A stretch of DNA of 64,000 bases, taken from Ilyomonas sp964249755 (GTDB lineage Bacteria; Bacteroidota; Bacteroidia; Chitinophagales; Chitinophagaceae). Location of the stretch: assembly GCA_964249755.1 (NCBI GenBank), contig CAXUDB010000002.1:930001-994000 (forward strand), in the 5' to 3' direction. A program made the position numbers and the translations under genes. Every line of letters begins with the position of its first letter. Positions within the stretch are counted from its first letter, which is position 1. Of the stretch, positions 33,993 through 42,113 are shown piece after piece. Below the pieces are notes generated by a model, which saw only the letters and a list, made by a program, of their open reading frames with translations, was not told the origin of the DNA and did no database searches.

Positions 33993-36200
33993 CTATGTTG
34001 TTGGAAGTGCAATGGTAAACCGGGTAAAGGAATTTTCTTCCGATTCTACTTTTATGGTGCCGCCATGTCCTTTTGTAATGATGTCATAAGACATACTTAA
34101 TCCTAAACCTGTGCCTTCACCTGTTGGCTTGGTGGTAAAGAAAGGCTGGAAAATTTTGTCGAGTATGTTTTGCGGAATCCCTTTGCCATTATCATTCACT
34201 TTGATTTCCACCTGCTCGCTTGTTCTTTGTGTTTGAACTGATACAACGGGTTTGTATTCTTCACCGGCCGTTTTCTTTTTTTCATTAACCGCATAAAACG
34301 CATTGTTGAATAAGTTTAGCAGTACCCGTCCAATGTCTTGCGGCACGAGATTTATTTTGCTGATGGTTTCATCGAAATCGGTAGTAAAATTTGCCGAGAA
34401 AGATTTGTCTTTTGCACGTAATCCATGATAGCTTAAGCGCAAATACTCATCGCACAAAGCATTGATGTCGGTAGGTTCTTTTTGTCCTGTATTCTTCCGC
34501 GAATGCTGCAACATGCCTTTCACAATGGCATCCGCGCGCTTACCATGAAAAGTAATTTTCTCGTTGTTCTGTTTAATGTCGTTTGCGATCGCTTTAATTT
34601 CCTGCATGTCGTTTTCAGCATCCATTTCATCAATCAACTCGTTGTTAACTTCGCTGAAGTTGTTTACAAAGTTGAGTGGGTTTTGTATTTCATGGGCAAT
34701 GCCGGCCGTTAGTTCACCTAGGCTTGCCATTTTTTCGGCATGAATTAATTGCGATTGGGTAGTCTTGAGTTGCACAAGCGTTTCTTCGGTTTGTTTCTTT
34801 TGTTCGTTTGCAATGGTTTTCGCTTTTTTTTCTCTTCTAAATGCAAAAAGCGCTACCGTTGAGAGCGTGATAAACACGAGCAAGAAAGCTATTAAAAAAA
34901 TAAGTTTGATTCTGTTTTCCCTGTCTTCTTTTTCTTTCGCCAACCGTTGCGTTTCTTGTTTTTTATCAAACTCATAGGTCATGCCCAGTTCTGTGGCTTT
35001 ACGTACGTTGTCGCGGCTGCTAATGGAATCTTTAATAACGGTTGCTTTTTTAAAACTTGCCAATGCTTTCTGCATATTTCCGGTGACTTCGTAGCATTCT
35101 GAAAGTTCCTGATATATCAACCCAACACTTTTTGCGTAAGAATCTTCGTCGTTGATAAAGGAAAACGCTTTTTCATAAAGTGGTATCGCTTCAGCGCAAT
35201 TGCCTTGAATCTTTTTGATGGAGCCGCCAACCGAATAAACCTGGTATTTGGTAAGCGGCTGACCGGCTTTTTCAACAATGGTAACGGCTTCTTTTTGAAG
35301 TGTTTCGGCTTCGGAAAAACGCTTCAGGTTAGCTAAGTCCAAAGCTGCTCTTGCAAGGTTAGACGAGGTAATAGATGAGTCGCCGGTTTGTTTGCCAAGG
35401 CTAACCGCTTGCATGGCATAATCGTAGGACTTTGTGTATTCCTTGGTTTCCTGATACAGGGAGGATAGATTGGCATATGTGTACAATTCCACATTTTTAA
35501 TGCCTGCTGCTTTGGCGAAGCGTACTGCCTTTAAGTAAGAATCTTCAGACCTCTTTTTATCATCGAGCGACTCGTAGGTGATGCCCATATTTACACAGAT
35601 ATAAGCCAAGGTATTCGTATCCTTTAGCGCTTCTGCCAGTTGTAAGGCTTTGGTTTCGTAATACATCGTTTGTCGGAAATCGGATTTCATCTGGTAACCA
35701 ATGGCGATGTTTTGGTAGTTTTTTGTCAGCATCTTTTTATCCGACAAGCTTTCGCCGAGGCGAATACTTTGCTGGTAAAAGAAGATGGATGAATCGTAAT
35801 TGCTTTGCATCCCATATAAGAGTCCAAATGAGGAATACAGCGTTTGGAGACTTCCCGAATCATTAATACTGCGAATCAGTTTTTCGGCTTGATTAATTTG
35901 GGTTTTCGCCTCGTCAAAATTGCCTTTCCATATCATGGCTTCGCCCAGCATGCGCCGCGCTACTGCTTCTCCTCTTATATACCGCAAGCGCTTTGATTCT
36001 TCTATGATTTTCTTGGAATAAACAATACTGGAATCCAGATTGTTTTCCATGATGTTTGCGTTCAGTGTATTCATGATGCGAATTCGCGCTGTGTCATTTT
36101 TCGTCTTTTCAATTAGTGCGATAAGACTATCATTCTTGCTCTTCTGGGCGGCAGCGATTAGGCAGGCGTTCAATAATAAAAGCAGTATCAGGTACCTCAT
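33993..36200 (-). CDS. Periplasmic TPR sensor histidine kinase
   Basis: 735 residues. Signal peptide (about 1-18), then about eight tetratricopeptide repeats (30-410, such as YQNIAIGYQMKSDFRQTMYY), one transmembrane segment at about 432-454, a coiled coil (456-490), the HisKA dimerisation domain with His503 in GELTAGIAHEIQNPLNFVNN, and the ATPase domain (N box NLFNNAFYAV, DNGKGIP, FFTTKPTGEGTGLGL). The TPRs lie in the periplasm and probably bind a protein or peptide signal. It heads the operon with a single receiver and a receiver-cyclase. It is divergent from the AraC gene at 36324. Confidence 0.93.
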   Translation of the reverse strand: MRYLILLLLLNACLIAAAQKSKNDSLIALIEKTKNDTARIRIMNTLNANIMENNLDSSIVYSKKIIEESKRLRYIRGEAVARRMLGEAMIWKGNFDEAKTQINQAEKLIRSINDSGSLQTLYSSFGLLYGMQSNYDSSIFFYQQSIRLGESLSDKKMLTKNYQNIAIGYQMKSDFRQTMYYETKALQLAEALKDTNTLAYICVNMGITYESLDDKKRSEDSYLKAVRFAKAAGIKNVELYTYANLSSLYQETKEYTKSYDYAMQAVSLGKQTGDSSITSSNLARAALDLANLKRFSEAETLQKEAVTIVEKAGQPLTKYQVYSVGGSIKKIQGNCAEAIPLYEKAFSFINDEDSYAKSVGLIYQELSECYEVTGNMQKALASFKKATVIKDSISSRDNVRKATELGMTYEFDKKQETQRLAKEKEDRENRIKLIFLIAFLLVFITLSTVALFAFRREKKAKTIANEQKKQTEETLVQLKTTQSQLIHAEKMASLGELTAGIAHEIQNPLNFVNNFSEVNNELIDEMDAENDMQEIKAIANDIKQNNEKITFHGKRADAIVKGMLQHSRKNTGQKEPTDINALCDEYLRLSYHGLRAKDKSFSANFTTDFDETISKINLVPQDIGRVLLNLFNNAFYAVNEKKKTAGEEYKPVVSVQTQRTSEQVEIKVNDNGKGIPQNILDKIFQPFFTTKPTGEGTGLGLSMSYDIITKGHGGTIKVESEENSFTRFTIALPTT

Positions 36201-36307
36201 AAGTGTATGGAATCGTTCATTATAAAAACTCTTCTGTTTCTTTTAGAGTTATTGTCACCAAACCATCATTTCATTTTCTCCTCAAATCTATCGCTTTGTT
36301 TGTAATG

Positions 36308-36315
36308 TACATTTG
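36308..36315 (+). promoter_or_regulatory. -7 element of the AraC-type gene
   Basis: TACATTTG, a perfect TAnnTTTG, 8 nt before the ATG at 36324. No matching -33 TTG at the usual distance. Confidence 0.4.
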
Positions 36316-36323
36316 CAACAGAT

Positions 36324-37217
36324 ATGAATGGGTTTCCTGATAGTTTGAAAACGGTGTTTAAAGGCGATATTAATCCTCTGCCTTCCGATATCGTTTTTGA
36401 AAAAAAACAACATCTTCCCGGCGCAGTAAGCTACAGCATCATCCGTTATCTTGCCAACGAAGCCATAGCACAGGAAGAGACGGGTTTTTTGGCTTATACA
36501 CTTCATCAATCCGCGCCGGAAAAAAGTTTTATTCAACTTAGTTTCTGTGTCTTTGGCAACCGGGGCAATTCCGAAAAGCATTCTTCATCTGCAGATGATA
36601 TGCTCGATGTTTTTCACTTCCATTTCACTTCAGCTTTTCTTAATCAATTTGTTCAGAACGTAAAGTTAAGCAGCCGTAAAGATGAAGTGCTTGCCTTCCG
36701 TCATCCTTATTCTTTTACTAAGCTGTTTCAGATTTGTAACCGCAAACGTTCCGTTCTCCAGGCATTATTAACGCACAGTTATAGCGGCGCGATGGAAAAC
36801 ATTTTTGTAAATGCCAAGCTGCATGAGTTGTTGCTTTACAGTATCGAATGCCTTGTAGAAGAAAAGGAAGAAGCTTTTAGCTGTCGTTTTCTGGCCGATG
36901 AAAGCGGACGCGAACGCATTTACCAGGCAAAAGAAATTTTGCTGCAACGTATTGGTGAGCCAATAACGATTAAAGAACTGAGCCGTAAAGTAGCCATTAA
37001 TGAGTGTTACCTGAAAAAAGGCTTTAAAGAAGTATTCGGCACGACCATTTTTGATTTCTATCAGCAGCAACGCATGGAACATGCAAAATATCTGCTGAAC
37101 GAAAAAGGGCTAAGCGTAACCGACGTGTCTCACTTATTAGGCTATTCTTCCATCTCACATTTTTCATCTGCATTTAAAAAACATACAGGTCTCAAGCCCT
37201 GCGACCTGCTGCATTGA
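36324..37217 (+). CDS. AraC family transcriptional regulator
   Basis: 297 residues. The N-terminal 180 residues are a ligand- or partner-sensing domain without a recognisable cupin; the C-terminal 100 residues hold the two helix-turn-helix motifs of the AraC family (PITIKELSRKVAINECYLKKGFKEVFG and the second with VTDVSHLLGYSSISHFSSAFKKHTGL). It is cytosolic and binds DNA. The porin, Rieske and imelysin genes follow on the same strand after 82 bp, and many AraC regulators of this type (close to the PchR group) respond to iron chelates and act on the next operon; for this gene that is inference. Confidence 0.9.
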   Translation: MNGFPDSLKTVFKGDINPLPSDIVFEKKQHLPGAVSYSIIRYLANEAIAQEETGFLAYTLHQSAPEKSFIQLSFCVFGNRGNSEKHSSSADDMLDVFHFHFTSAFLNQFVQNVKLSSRKDEVLAFRHPYSFTKLFQICNRKRSVLQALLTHSYSGAMENIFVNAKLHELLLYSIECLVEEKEEAFSCRFLADESGRERIYQAKEILLQRIGEPITIKELSRKVAINECYLKKGFKEVFGTTIFDFYQQQRMEHAKYLLNEKGLSVTDVSHLLGYSSISHFSSAFKKHTGLKPCDLLH

Positions 37218-37286
37218 TCAAATTCGTTTTTCTCTTTTCGTAAACGTTGTTTCCGCATACCGTAAATGGTTTGTTGTTGCACAAAA

Positions 37287-37294
37287 TACATTTG
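37287..37294 (+). promoter_or_regulatory. -7 element of the porin gene
   Basis: TACATTTG, a perfect TAnnTTTG, 5 nt before the ATG at 37300, so the predicted message has almost no leader. It suggests that the porin-Rieske-imelysin genes have their own promoter apart from the AraC gene. Confidence 0.45.
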
Positions 37295-37299
37295 CCGCG

Positions 37300-38553
37300 A
37301 TGAAATGCCTTTTCGCAACCGCACTGCTGCTGTGTTTATCCCTGCCGTTGTTCTCACAATTTCGCACCAATGCACAAAAGCTGGTGTTAAGCAACGAAGA
37401 TTCATTGAACAGCGGTATCAATAAAAACAAAACGGTTATCTCCGGATACGGCAGCGCATTTTACCAGCGTGATTTTCACCGCCAATATTCACGCGCTTCG
37501 CTGGAACGCGTGGTGCTTTTTGTAGGTCATCAGTTTAATAACAAAATATCTTTCTTTTCCGAACTGGAACTGGAAAATGCTGTGGTCGCCAGCAGCGGCA
37601 GCGACGAGGCAACCACCGTCGGTAAGGGTGACATTTCGATGGAGCAGGCGTTTCTCAAGTTTAACCTGAACCCGCGCATGTACCTCGTAGCGGGATTGTT
37701 TGTTCCTCGAATTGGCATCCTCAACGAAAATCATTTACCGGTAAATTTTAACGGTGTCGAGCGCCCGTTGGTAGAACAATTGGTGATACCGGCAACCTGG
37801 CGCGAACTGGGTGTTGGCTTTTACGGCTCTGCAAACCGCATTCCTTTGAATTATAGTATTGCCGTGGTAAATGGTTTAAACAGTGCTACGCTTCAGCATG
37901 GTGATGGCATTCGTTCTGCGCGTTCTTTGGGCAGCGATGCGCCGGCAAATAACCTGGCTGTTACAGCTTCGGTGCAGTATAATGTGAGCGATTTTAAGTT
38001 TCAGGTTTCCGGTTATGCCGGTGGCACTGTGGGTTTATCGAAACGCGGCGCTGATAGCTTAAACCTGAACAGTGGTGCATTTGGAACGCCGCTGTATCTT
38101 GGCGAAGCTAATATTCAATATGCGAGGAATGGTTTTTCGGCTAAAGTTTTAGGCGCATATATCCATTACCCGGATGCTTATAAAATTTCTTCTACCTATG
38201 GAAAGAATGTAGCACGCGGAATGTATGGCGCTTACGTCGAAGCGGGTTATGATTGGCTGTACAGGAAAAATAAAGCGCAGCAGTTTATCACGTTTGCAAG
38301 AATTGAAAAGATTGACCTGAACAATAGTTTAGATGAGGCACAAAAATCAAGGTATGATGGCACTGAAAAGCAAACGCATGTTGTTGCAGGCATCAGTTAT
38401 CTGCCGCTTCCAAATGTAGTGGTGAAAGCAGACGTAAGAATTGTACATACCGGCGCGCAAAATCCCTCGCTGGTTATTAATCCGCCACCCAACGCATTGC
38501 CATACGCACAAAACAATCAGTTTTTAAATGTAGGCATCGGGTATTCTTTTTAG
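37300..38553 (+). CDS. Outer-membrane porin-like protein
   Basis: 417 residues with a signal peptide (about 1-20, LFSQ). The mature part shows a porin O/P-like pattern: GYGSAFYQRDFH, ISFFSELELENAV, ISMEQAFLKFNLNPRMYLVAGLFVPRIGILNENHLP, then alternating strands and a final aromatic VGIGYSF, the C-terminal signature of outer-membrane barrels. It is the first gene of a unit with a Rieske protein (66 bp later) and an imelysin, and so may let the substrate of that system cross the outer membrane. The substrate is unknown. Confidence 0.85.
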   Translation: MKCLFATALLLCLSLPLFSQFRTNAQKLVLSNEDSLNSGINKNKTVISGYGSAFYQRDFHRQYSRASLERVVLFVGHQFNNKISFFSELELENAVVASSGSDEATTVGKGDISMEQAFLKFNLNPRMYLVAGLFVPRIGILNENHLPVNFNGVERPLVEQLVIPATWRELGVGFYGSANRIPLNYSIAVVNGLNSATLQHGDGIRSARSLGSDAPANNLAVTASVQYNVSDFKFQVSGYAGGTVGLSKRGADSLNLNSGAFGTPLYLGEANIQYARNGFSAKVLGAYIHYPDAYKISSTYGKNVARGMYGAYVEAGYDWLYRKNKAQQFITFARIEKIDLNNSLDEAQKSRYDGTEKQTHVVAGISYLPLPNVVVKADVRIVHTGAQNPSLVINPPPNALPYAQNNQFLNVGIGYSF

Positions 38554-38618
38554 ATTACAGGATAAGCATTTCTCTAAAAGGAAATGACGTAAAGATTATA
38601 ACAGAAAAGAGATAGAAC

Positions 38619-39044
38619 ATGCAACGGAGACAATTTTTAAAGAACGGCTGCAATCTCTGCATCATGGGTGCTGCGGGCTTGCTTGCGGTTGAGATAGCAT
38701 CCTGCAGTTCTGCCAAATACAGTGTTTATAAAACTTCCGTTGTCAACAAAAACATTGAGGTGCCGGTTTCCTTATTCACTTCTTCTTCGCTACAAATTAT
38801 ACGACCTACGGGCTGGTACAGGGACATAGCTGTACAGAAAAAGGAAGATGGCTCTTATACCGCATTGTTGCTGGAATGTACGCACCAGGAAAACGCTTTA
38901 ACGGTCACAGGCAATGGGTTTCATTGCAGTTTACACGGCAGCGATTTTGACCGCAATGGAAAAGTGAGAAAAGGACCGGCTGAGGTTTCGCTTACTAATT
39001 ATCAAACCACTATACAATCTGATTCGCTCATTATTCATGTTTAA
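38619..39044 (+). CDS. Small Rieske 2Fe-2S protein of the envelope
   Basis: 141 residues. The N-terminus has RRQFLKNGC followed by a hydrophobic stretch and a possible lipobox (IASC, Cys29), so it is exported and perhaps lipid-anchored; the single pair of arginines resembles a Tat signal. The Rieske cluster ligands are Cys87 and His89 (LECTH) and Cys103 and His106 (FHCSLHGS), followed by the usual FDRNGKVRKGPA. There is no catalytic domain, so it acts as an electron carrier. It lies between the porin and imelysin genes; its stop is 10 bp before the imelysin start. Confidence 0.88.
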   Translation: MQRRQFLKNGCNLCIMGAAGLLAVEIASCSSAKYSVYKTSVVNKNIEVPVSLFTSSSLQIIRPTGWYRDIAVQKKEDGSYTALLLECTHQENALTVTGNGFHCSLHGSDFDRNGKVRKGPAEVSLTNYQTTIQSDSLIIHV

Positions 39045-39054
39045 ACGCTCAACA

Positions 39055-40152
39055 ATGAAAAAAGCTCTTTTACCTTTCGCACTGTTAGTAACTATGGGTC
39101 TTGTTTCCTGCAATAAAAATGATGACGATGGCGGTGGAAGCAGCTCCGATTTGCTGACGACTGAAAAAAGCGTTGCCGAAAATTTCGGTGATAATGTTGC
39201 CTTTGCTTCGTACACCGATTTGAAAACTGCCGGAGACAACCTAACTGCCAATGTAAATGCTTTCGTGGCAGCGCCCGATGCTGCTAAATTAGAAACTGCC
39301 AAAGCTTCGTGGCGAGCTATGCGTGCAATCTGGGAACAGTCGGAAGGTTTTCTTTTTGGGCCGGTTGATGTGAATGAATATGATCCGAAAACAGATACCT
39401 GGCCAACTGACTATAACCAGATGGATGCGCTGCTGAACAGTTCTAACCCGTTGAATCTTTCCGACATTCAGGCGCTTGATTATTCTTTGCGCGGCTATCA
39501 TCCGCTGGAGTATATGCTGTGGGGAGAGAACAGCAATAAAACGGTGGCAGAATTTACACCTCGACAAATGAAGTACTTACAGAACCTTGCGCTGGATCTG
39601 CAAAGTCAGGTAACTGCTAATTATAATGACTGGACAGAAGGCGGCTATAAAACACAAGTGACAAATGCAGGACAGGGAAGCGCTGATTTTATAAGATATT
39701 ACGACCTGTTTTATACCATGACGGAAGGTATGGTTGGCATTTGCAACGAAGTGGGTAAAAGCGATGAGGGCAGCGGTAAAATCTGGGAACCGTTTTCTGC
39801 CAACAACATGTTGGGCGACTCAAGCATAGTGGAATCTCCATATTCAGAAAACTCGATGACGGATTTTAAAAACAATATCACCGGCGCCTACAATGTTTAT
39901 CTTGGAAAATATAAAACCAATGGCAAAGGCTTAACGGATATTGTGAAGCTCTATGACAAGAATCTCGATGCTGAGATCATCAGTAAGTTTCAGGCAGCAA
40001 TCAGTTCGTTTGATCTGGTTAATGTTTCGTTTGAAAAGGCGATCTATACGCAGCGTCAGCAATTACAAACGATTATTGATGCTATTGGAGAGGTGCGGGA
40101 TGAACTGAATGAGAAACTGCATCCGTTTCTGCTGGAGCATGTGACTAATTAA
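39055..40152 (+). CDS. Imelysin-family lipoprotein, likely iron handling
   Basis: 365 residues from the ATG at 39055; an upstream ATG at 39037 would overlap the Rieske gene. The lipobox LVSC places Cys19 at the mature N-terminus, followed by a glycine/aspartate spacer. The imelysin (peptidase M75) fold is all-helical; its signature GxHxxE is GYHPLE at 147-152, followed by YMLWG. Despite the family name, these proteins act in iron uptake (as in EfeO and IrpA) and not as peptidases. The gene is last in the porin-Rieske-imelysin unit and is followed by a terminator. Confidence 0.9.
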   Translation: MKKALLPFALLVTMGLVSCNKNDDDGGGSSSDLLTTEKSVAENFGDNVAFASYTDLKTAGDNLTANVNAFVAAPDAAKLETAKASWRAMRAIWEQSEGFLFGPVDVNEYDPKTDTWPTDYNQMDALLNSSNPLNLSDIQALDYSLRGYHPLEYMLWGENSNKTVAEFTPRQMKYLQNLALDLQSQVTANYNDWTEGGYKTQVTNAGQGSADFIRYYDLFYTMTEGMVGICNEVGKSDEGSGKIWEPFSANNMLGDSSIVESPYSENSMTDFKNNITGAYNVYLGKYKTNGKGLTDIVKLYDKNLDAEIISKFQAAISSFDLVNVSFEKAIYTQRQQLQTIIDAIGEVRDELNEKLHPFLLEHVTN

Positions 40153-40168
40153 ACTCAATTTATAAACT

Positions 40169-40195
40169 AAAATTCGGCAACTGCCGGATTTTTTT
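40169..40195 (+). terminator. Rho-independent terminator after the imelysin gene
   Basis: A short GC stem (ATTCGGCA with TGCCGGAT, one T-G pair, 2-4 nt loop) followed by seven T residues, 20 bp after the imelysin stop. Confidence 0.8.
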
Positions 40196-40309
40196 GTTGA
40201 AGAACTTAACTTCTTAACGCATTTATCAGTATGCTGATATGCCTTTGCTGATAGCACTAACAATAAGGTGTTAGGGTTGACTGATTGTATAATGCGTTTG
40301 CCGCACAAA

Positions 40310-40335
40310 AACCGGCGCTACATATCACGCCGGTT
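40310..40335. repeat. 8-bp inverted repeat upstream of the two-component genes
   Basis: AACCGGCG (40310-40317) and CGCCGGTT (40328-40335) around a 10-nt loop. It lies 37 bp before the TTG start of the kinase. It may be a regulatory hairpin or operator. Confidence 0.5.
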
Positions 40336-40371
40336 CAGAGTGTGGGGGATTGAAAAAAGGTCAGACGGTTT

Positions 40372-41316
40372 TTGAAGGCTTACTACAGCAAAAGTATAAG
40401 TGGGCATTATAGCCGAAAAGGTGAGAAATACGGTATTCAGTACGGGAAATTTCCCGTATGCACCGATGTGGAAAAAGCGGTTTGGAGAGGAATGGGGATT
40501 TTGGAGATTTGCGGGTATTGGCTTATGTTCTATATTTATTATTATAAAACATCTCTGTATTCGACTTCGGTAAGCTTCGTACTATTTTTCTTTTTCTTAA
40601 GTCCTCTTCTTTTGCTATTTTTCTATAAAATGCTAAGGGTGCACAATGGCGACGATTTATTAAAACTCAAACGAAACTATAATGAAGGATTGCTTCAATC
40701 TCAGATTGAGATACAAGAAGCTACGTTTCACCAAATCAGCGAAGAAATCCACAACAACATCGGGCAGCTTCTCAGCAGTACCAAAATGCTAATTGGCATT
40801 ACCGAACGAAGCTTAGACAGCATTCCCGACACGCTCAAAACGGCTGAGCAAACGCTGGGCAAAGCCATACAGGATTTGCGTTCCTTATCGAAATCTCTGA
40901 ACAAAGAATGGCTGCATCAATTCAACATCACCGATAACCTGAAAACGGAAATGGAGCGTATCAATGTCTCGTGCACCATACAAGCTGAATACTATACGTC
41001 CACTACGTTTCTGCCTATGCAGGCAGAGGCGCAGGTGATGTTGTTTCGCATTGTGCAGGAAGCGCTGCAAAACAGCATCAGACAAGCAAATGCAACACGT
41101 GTAACGGTGCGCACGTTGTTTAGCGAAGACCATATCACCGTAAAAATAGAAGACGATGGAAAAGGCATGGCTGAGCCGGAACAAAACAATAATGGCATTG
41201 GTATAATGAACATGCAGCACCGCACCCAACTATTAGGTGGTAACATTGCCTGGAACTCCTTACCACAGGGAACGCAGGTAGCCATTACGTTGCCGATTCA
41301 AAAACAATATGTATGA
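40372..41316 (+). CDS. Membrane-bound sensor histidine kinase of the HisKA_3 (NarX-like) type
   Basis: 314 residues from a TTG at 40372. The next in-frame start is an ATG at 40492 (residue 41), which has GGAGAGG only one base upstream; the true start is not settled. Two hydrophobic segments (about 45-58 and 66-86), a helical linker, then the dimerisation helix FHQISEEIHNNIGQLLSS with His127 and a compact ATPase domain (IVQEALQNSIRQANAT as N box, IEDDGKGM, GIGIMNMQHRTQLLGG). No large sensor domain is seen. The frame overlaps the response regulator by 4 bp, so the pair is translationally coupled. Confidence 0.85.
   Translation: MKAYYSKSISGHYSRKGEKYGIQYGKFPVCTDVEKAVWRGMGILEICGYWLMFYIYYYKTSLYSTSVSFVLFFFFLSPLLLLFFYKMLRVHNGDDLLKLKRNYNEGLLQSQIEIQEATFHQISEEIHNNIGQLLSSTKMLIGITERSLDSIPDTLKTAEQTLGKAIQDLRSLSKSLNKEWLHQFNITDNLKTEMERINVSCTIQAEYYTSTTFLPMQAEAQVMLFRIVQEALQNSIRQANATRVTVRTLFSEDHITVKIEDDGKGMAEPEQNNNGIGIMNMQHRTQLLGGNIAWNSLPQGTQVAITLPIQKQYV
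40441..40458. promoter_or_regulatory. Perfect 18-bp palindrome, possible operator
   Basis: TACGGGAAATTTCCCGTA is its own reverse complement. It lies 34 bp before the ATG at 40492 and inside the frame if the TTG at 40372 is used, where it encodes YGKFPV. Its size and symmetry fit a dimer binding site, for instance of the NarL-type regulator encoded next. Confidence 0.5.
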
Positions 41317-41957
41317 AATCCATTACGCTTGCCATTGCCGACGACCATCAACTGTTTCTAAGGTCGTTGAGTATTTTAATCGGCAGTTTTCAATCGTTCA
41401 CTATTGTTGCTGATGCACTTAATGGTAAAGATTTGTTAGACAAAATAAAAGCGTTGAAACAACAGCCAGACATTGTGCTTCTCGATGTAAATATGCCCAT
41501 AATGGATGGCGTGAAAACGGCTGAGCAGATTGTAGAGAACTATCCTGCTGTCAAGATAGTGGCGCTCTCTATGAAAGACGATGACAACACCATCATCAGT
41601 ATGTTGAAAGCCGGCGCATGTGCTTATTTGCTAAAAGATATTCACCCGGATGAACTGGAGAAAGCCTTGCTTGAGATTGCGGCAAAAGGCTTTTACAATG
41701 CCGACAACCTGAACTTGCATTATCGTCGCATGTTGCAGAAGCAAAACGCCGAAAAGCTATTCACATTATCCGATAAAGAAAAAGCTTTTCTACAGCTTGC
41801 CTGCAGCGATTTTACCTATAAGCAAATAGCTGCACAAATGCACCTTTCAGAACGCACAATTGATGGCTATCGCGAAGCCTTGTTTGAAAAGCTGAATGTA
41901 CAAAGCCGTACCGGCATGGCGCTGGAAGCCATTCGTAGAAACCTGGTGGTTTTATGA
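41313..41957 (+). CDS. NarL/FixJ-family response regulator
   Basis: 214 residues. Receiver about 1-120 with the acidic pair in IADDHQ, phosphoacceptor Asp58 (VLLDVNMPIMDG), the switch serine (ALSMKDDD) and Lys (LLKDIHPDE). The C-terminal LuxR-type helix-turn-helix is about 150-210: LSDKEKAFLQLACSDFTYKQIAAQMHLSERTIDGYREALFEKLNVQSR holds it. It is the DNA-binding partner of the kinase gene, which it overlaps by ATGA. treZ starts 156 bp downstream on the same strand and could be a target. Confidence 0.93.
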   Translation: MKSITLAIADDHQLFLRSLSILIGSFQSFTIVADALNGKDLLDKIKALKQQPDIVLLDVNMPIMDGVKTAEQIVENYPAVKIVALSMKDDDNTIISMLKAGACAYLLKDIHPDELEKALLEIAAKGFYNADNLNLHYRRMLQKQNAEKLFTLSDKEKAFLQLACSDFTYKQIAAQMHLSERTIDGYREALFEKLNVQSRTGMALEAIRRNLVVL

Positions 41958-42113
41958 CCGGTTATTCTTCCATGCATATCCTTCCAGCCAATATTTAAAC
42001 AAACTTTCGTTTCTGCCTTCTTGCTTTGCCAATTGGGCAAAAGATACGCAGCTTTTGTATCTTTTCGCACGGTGTTTGTTTGCATGTGGTCAACCTGTTG
42101 AACAATACCAAAA

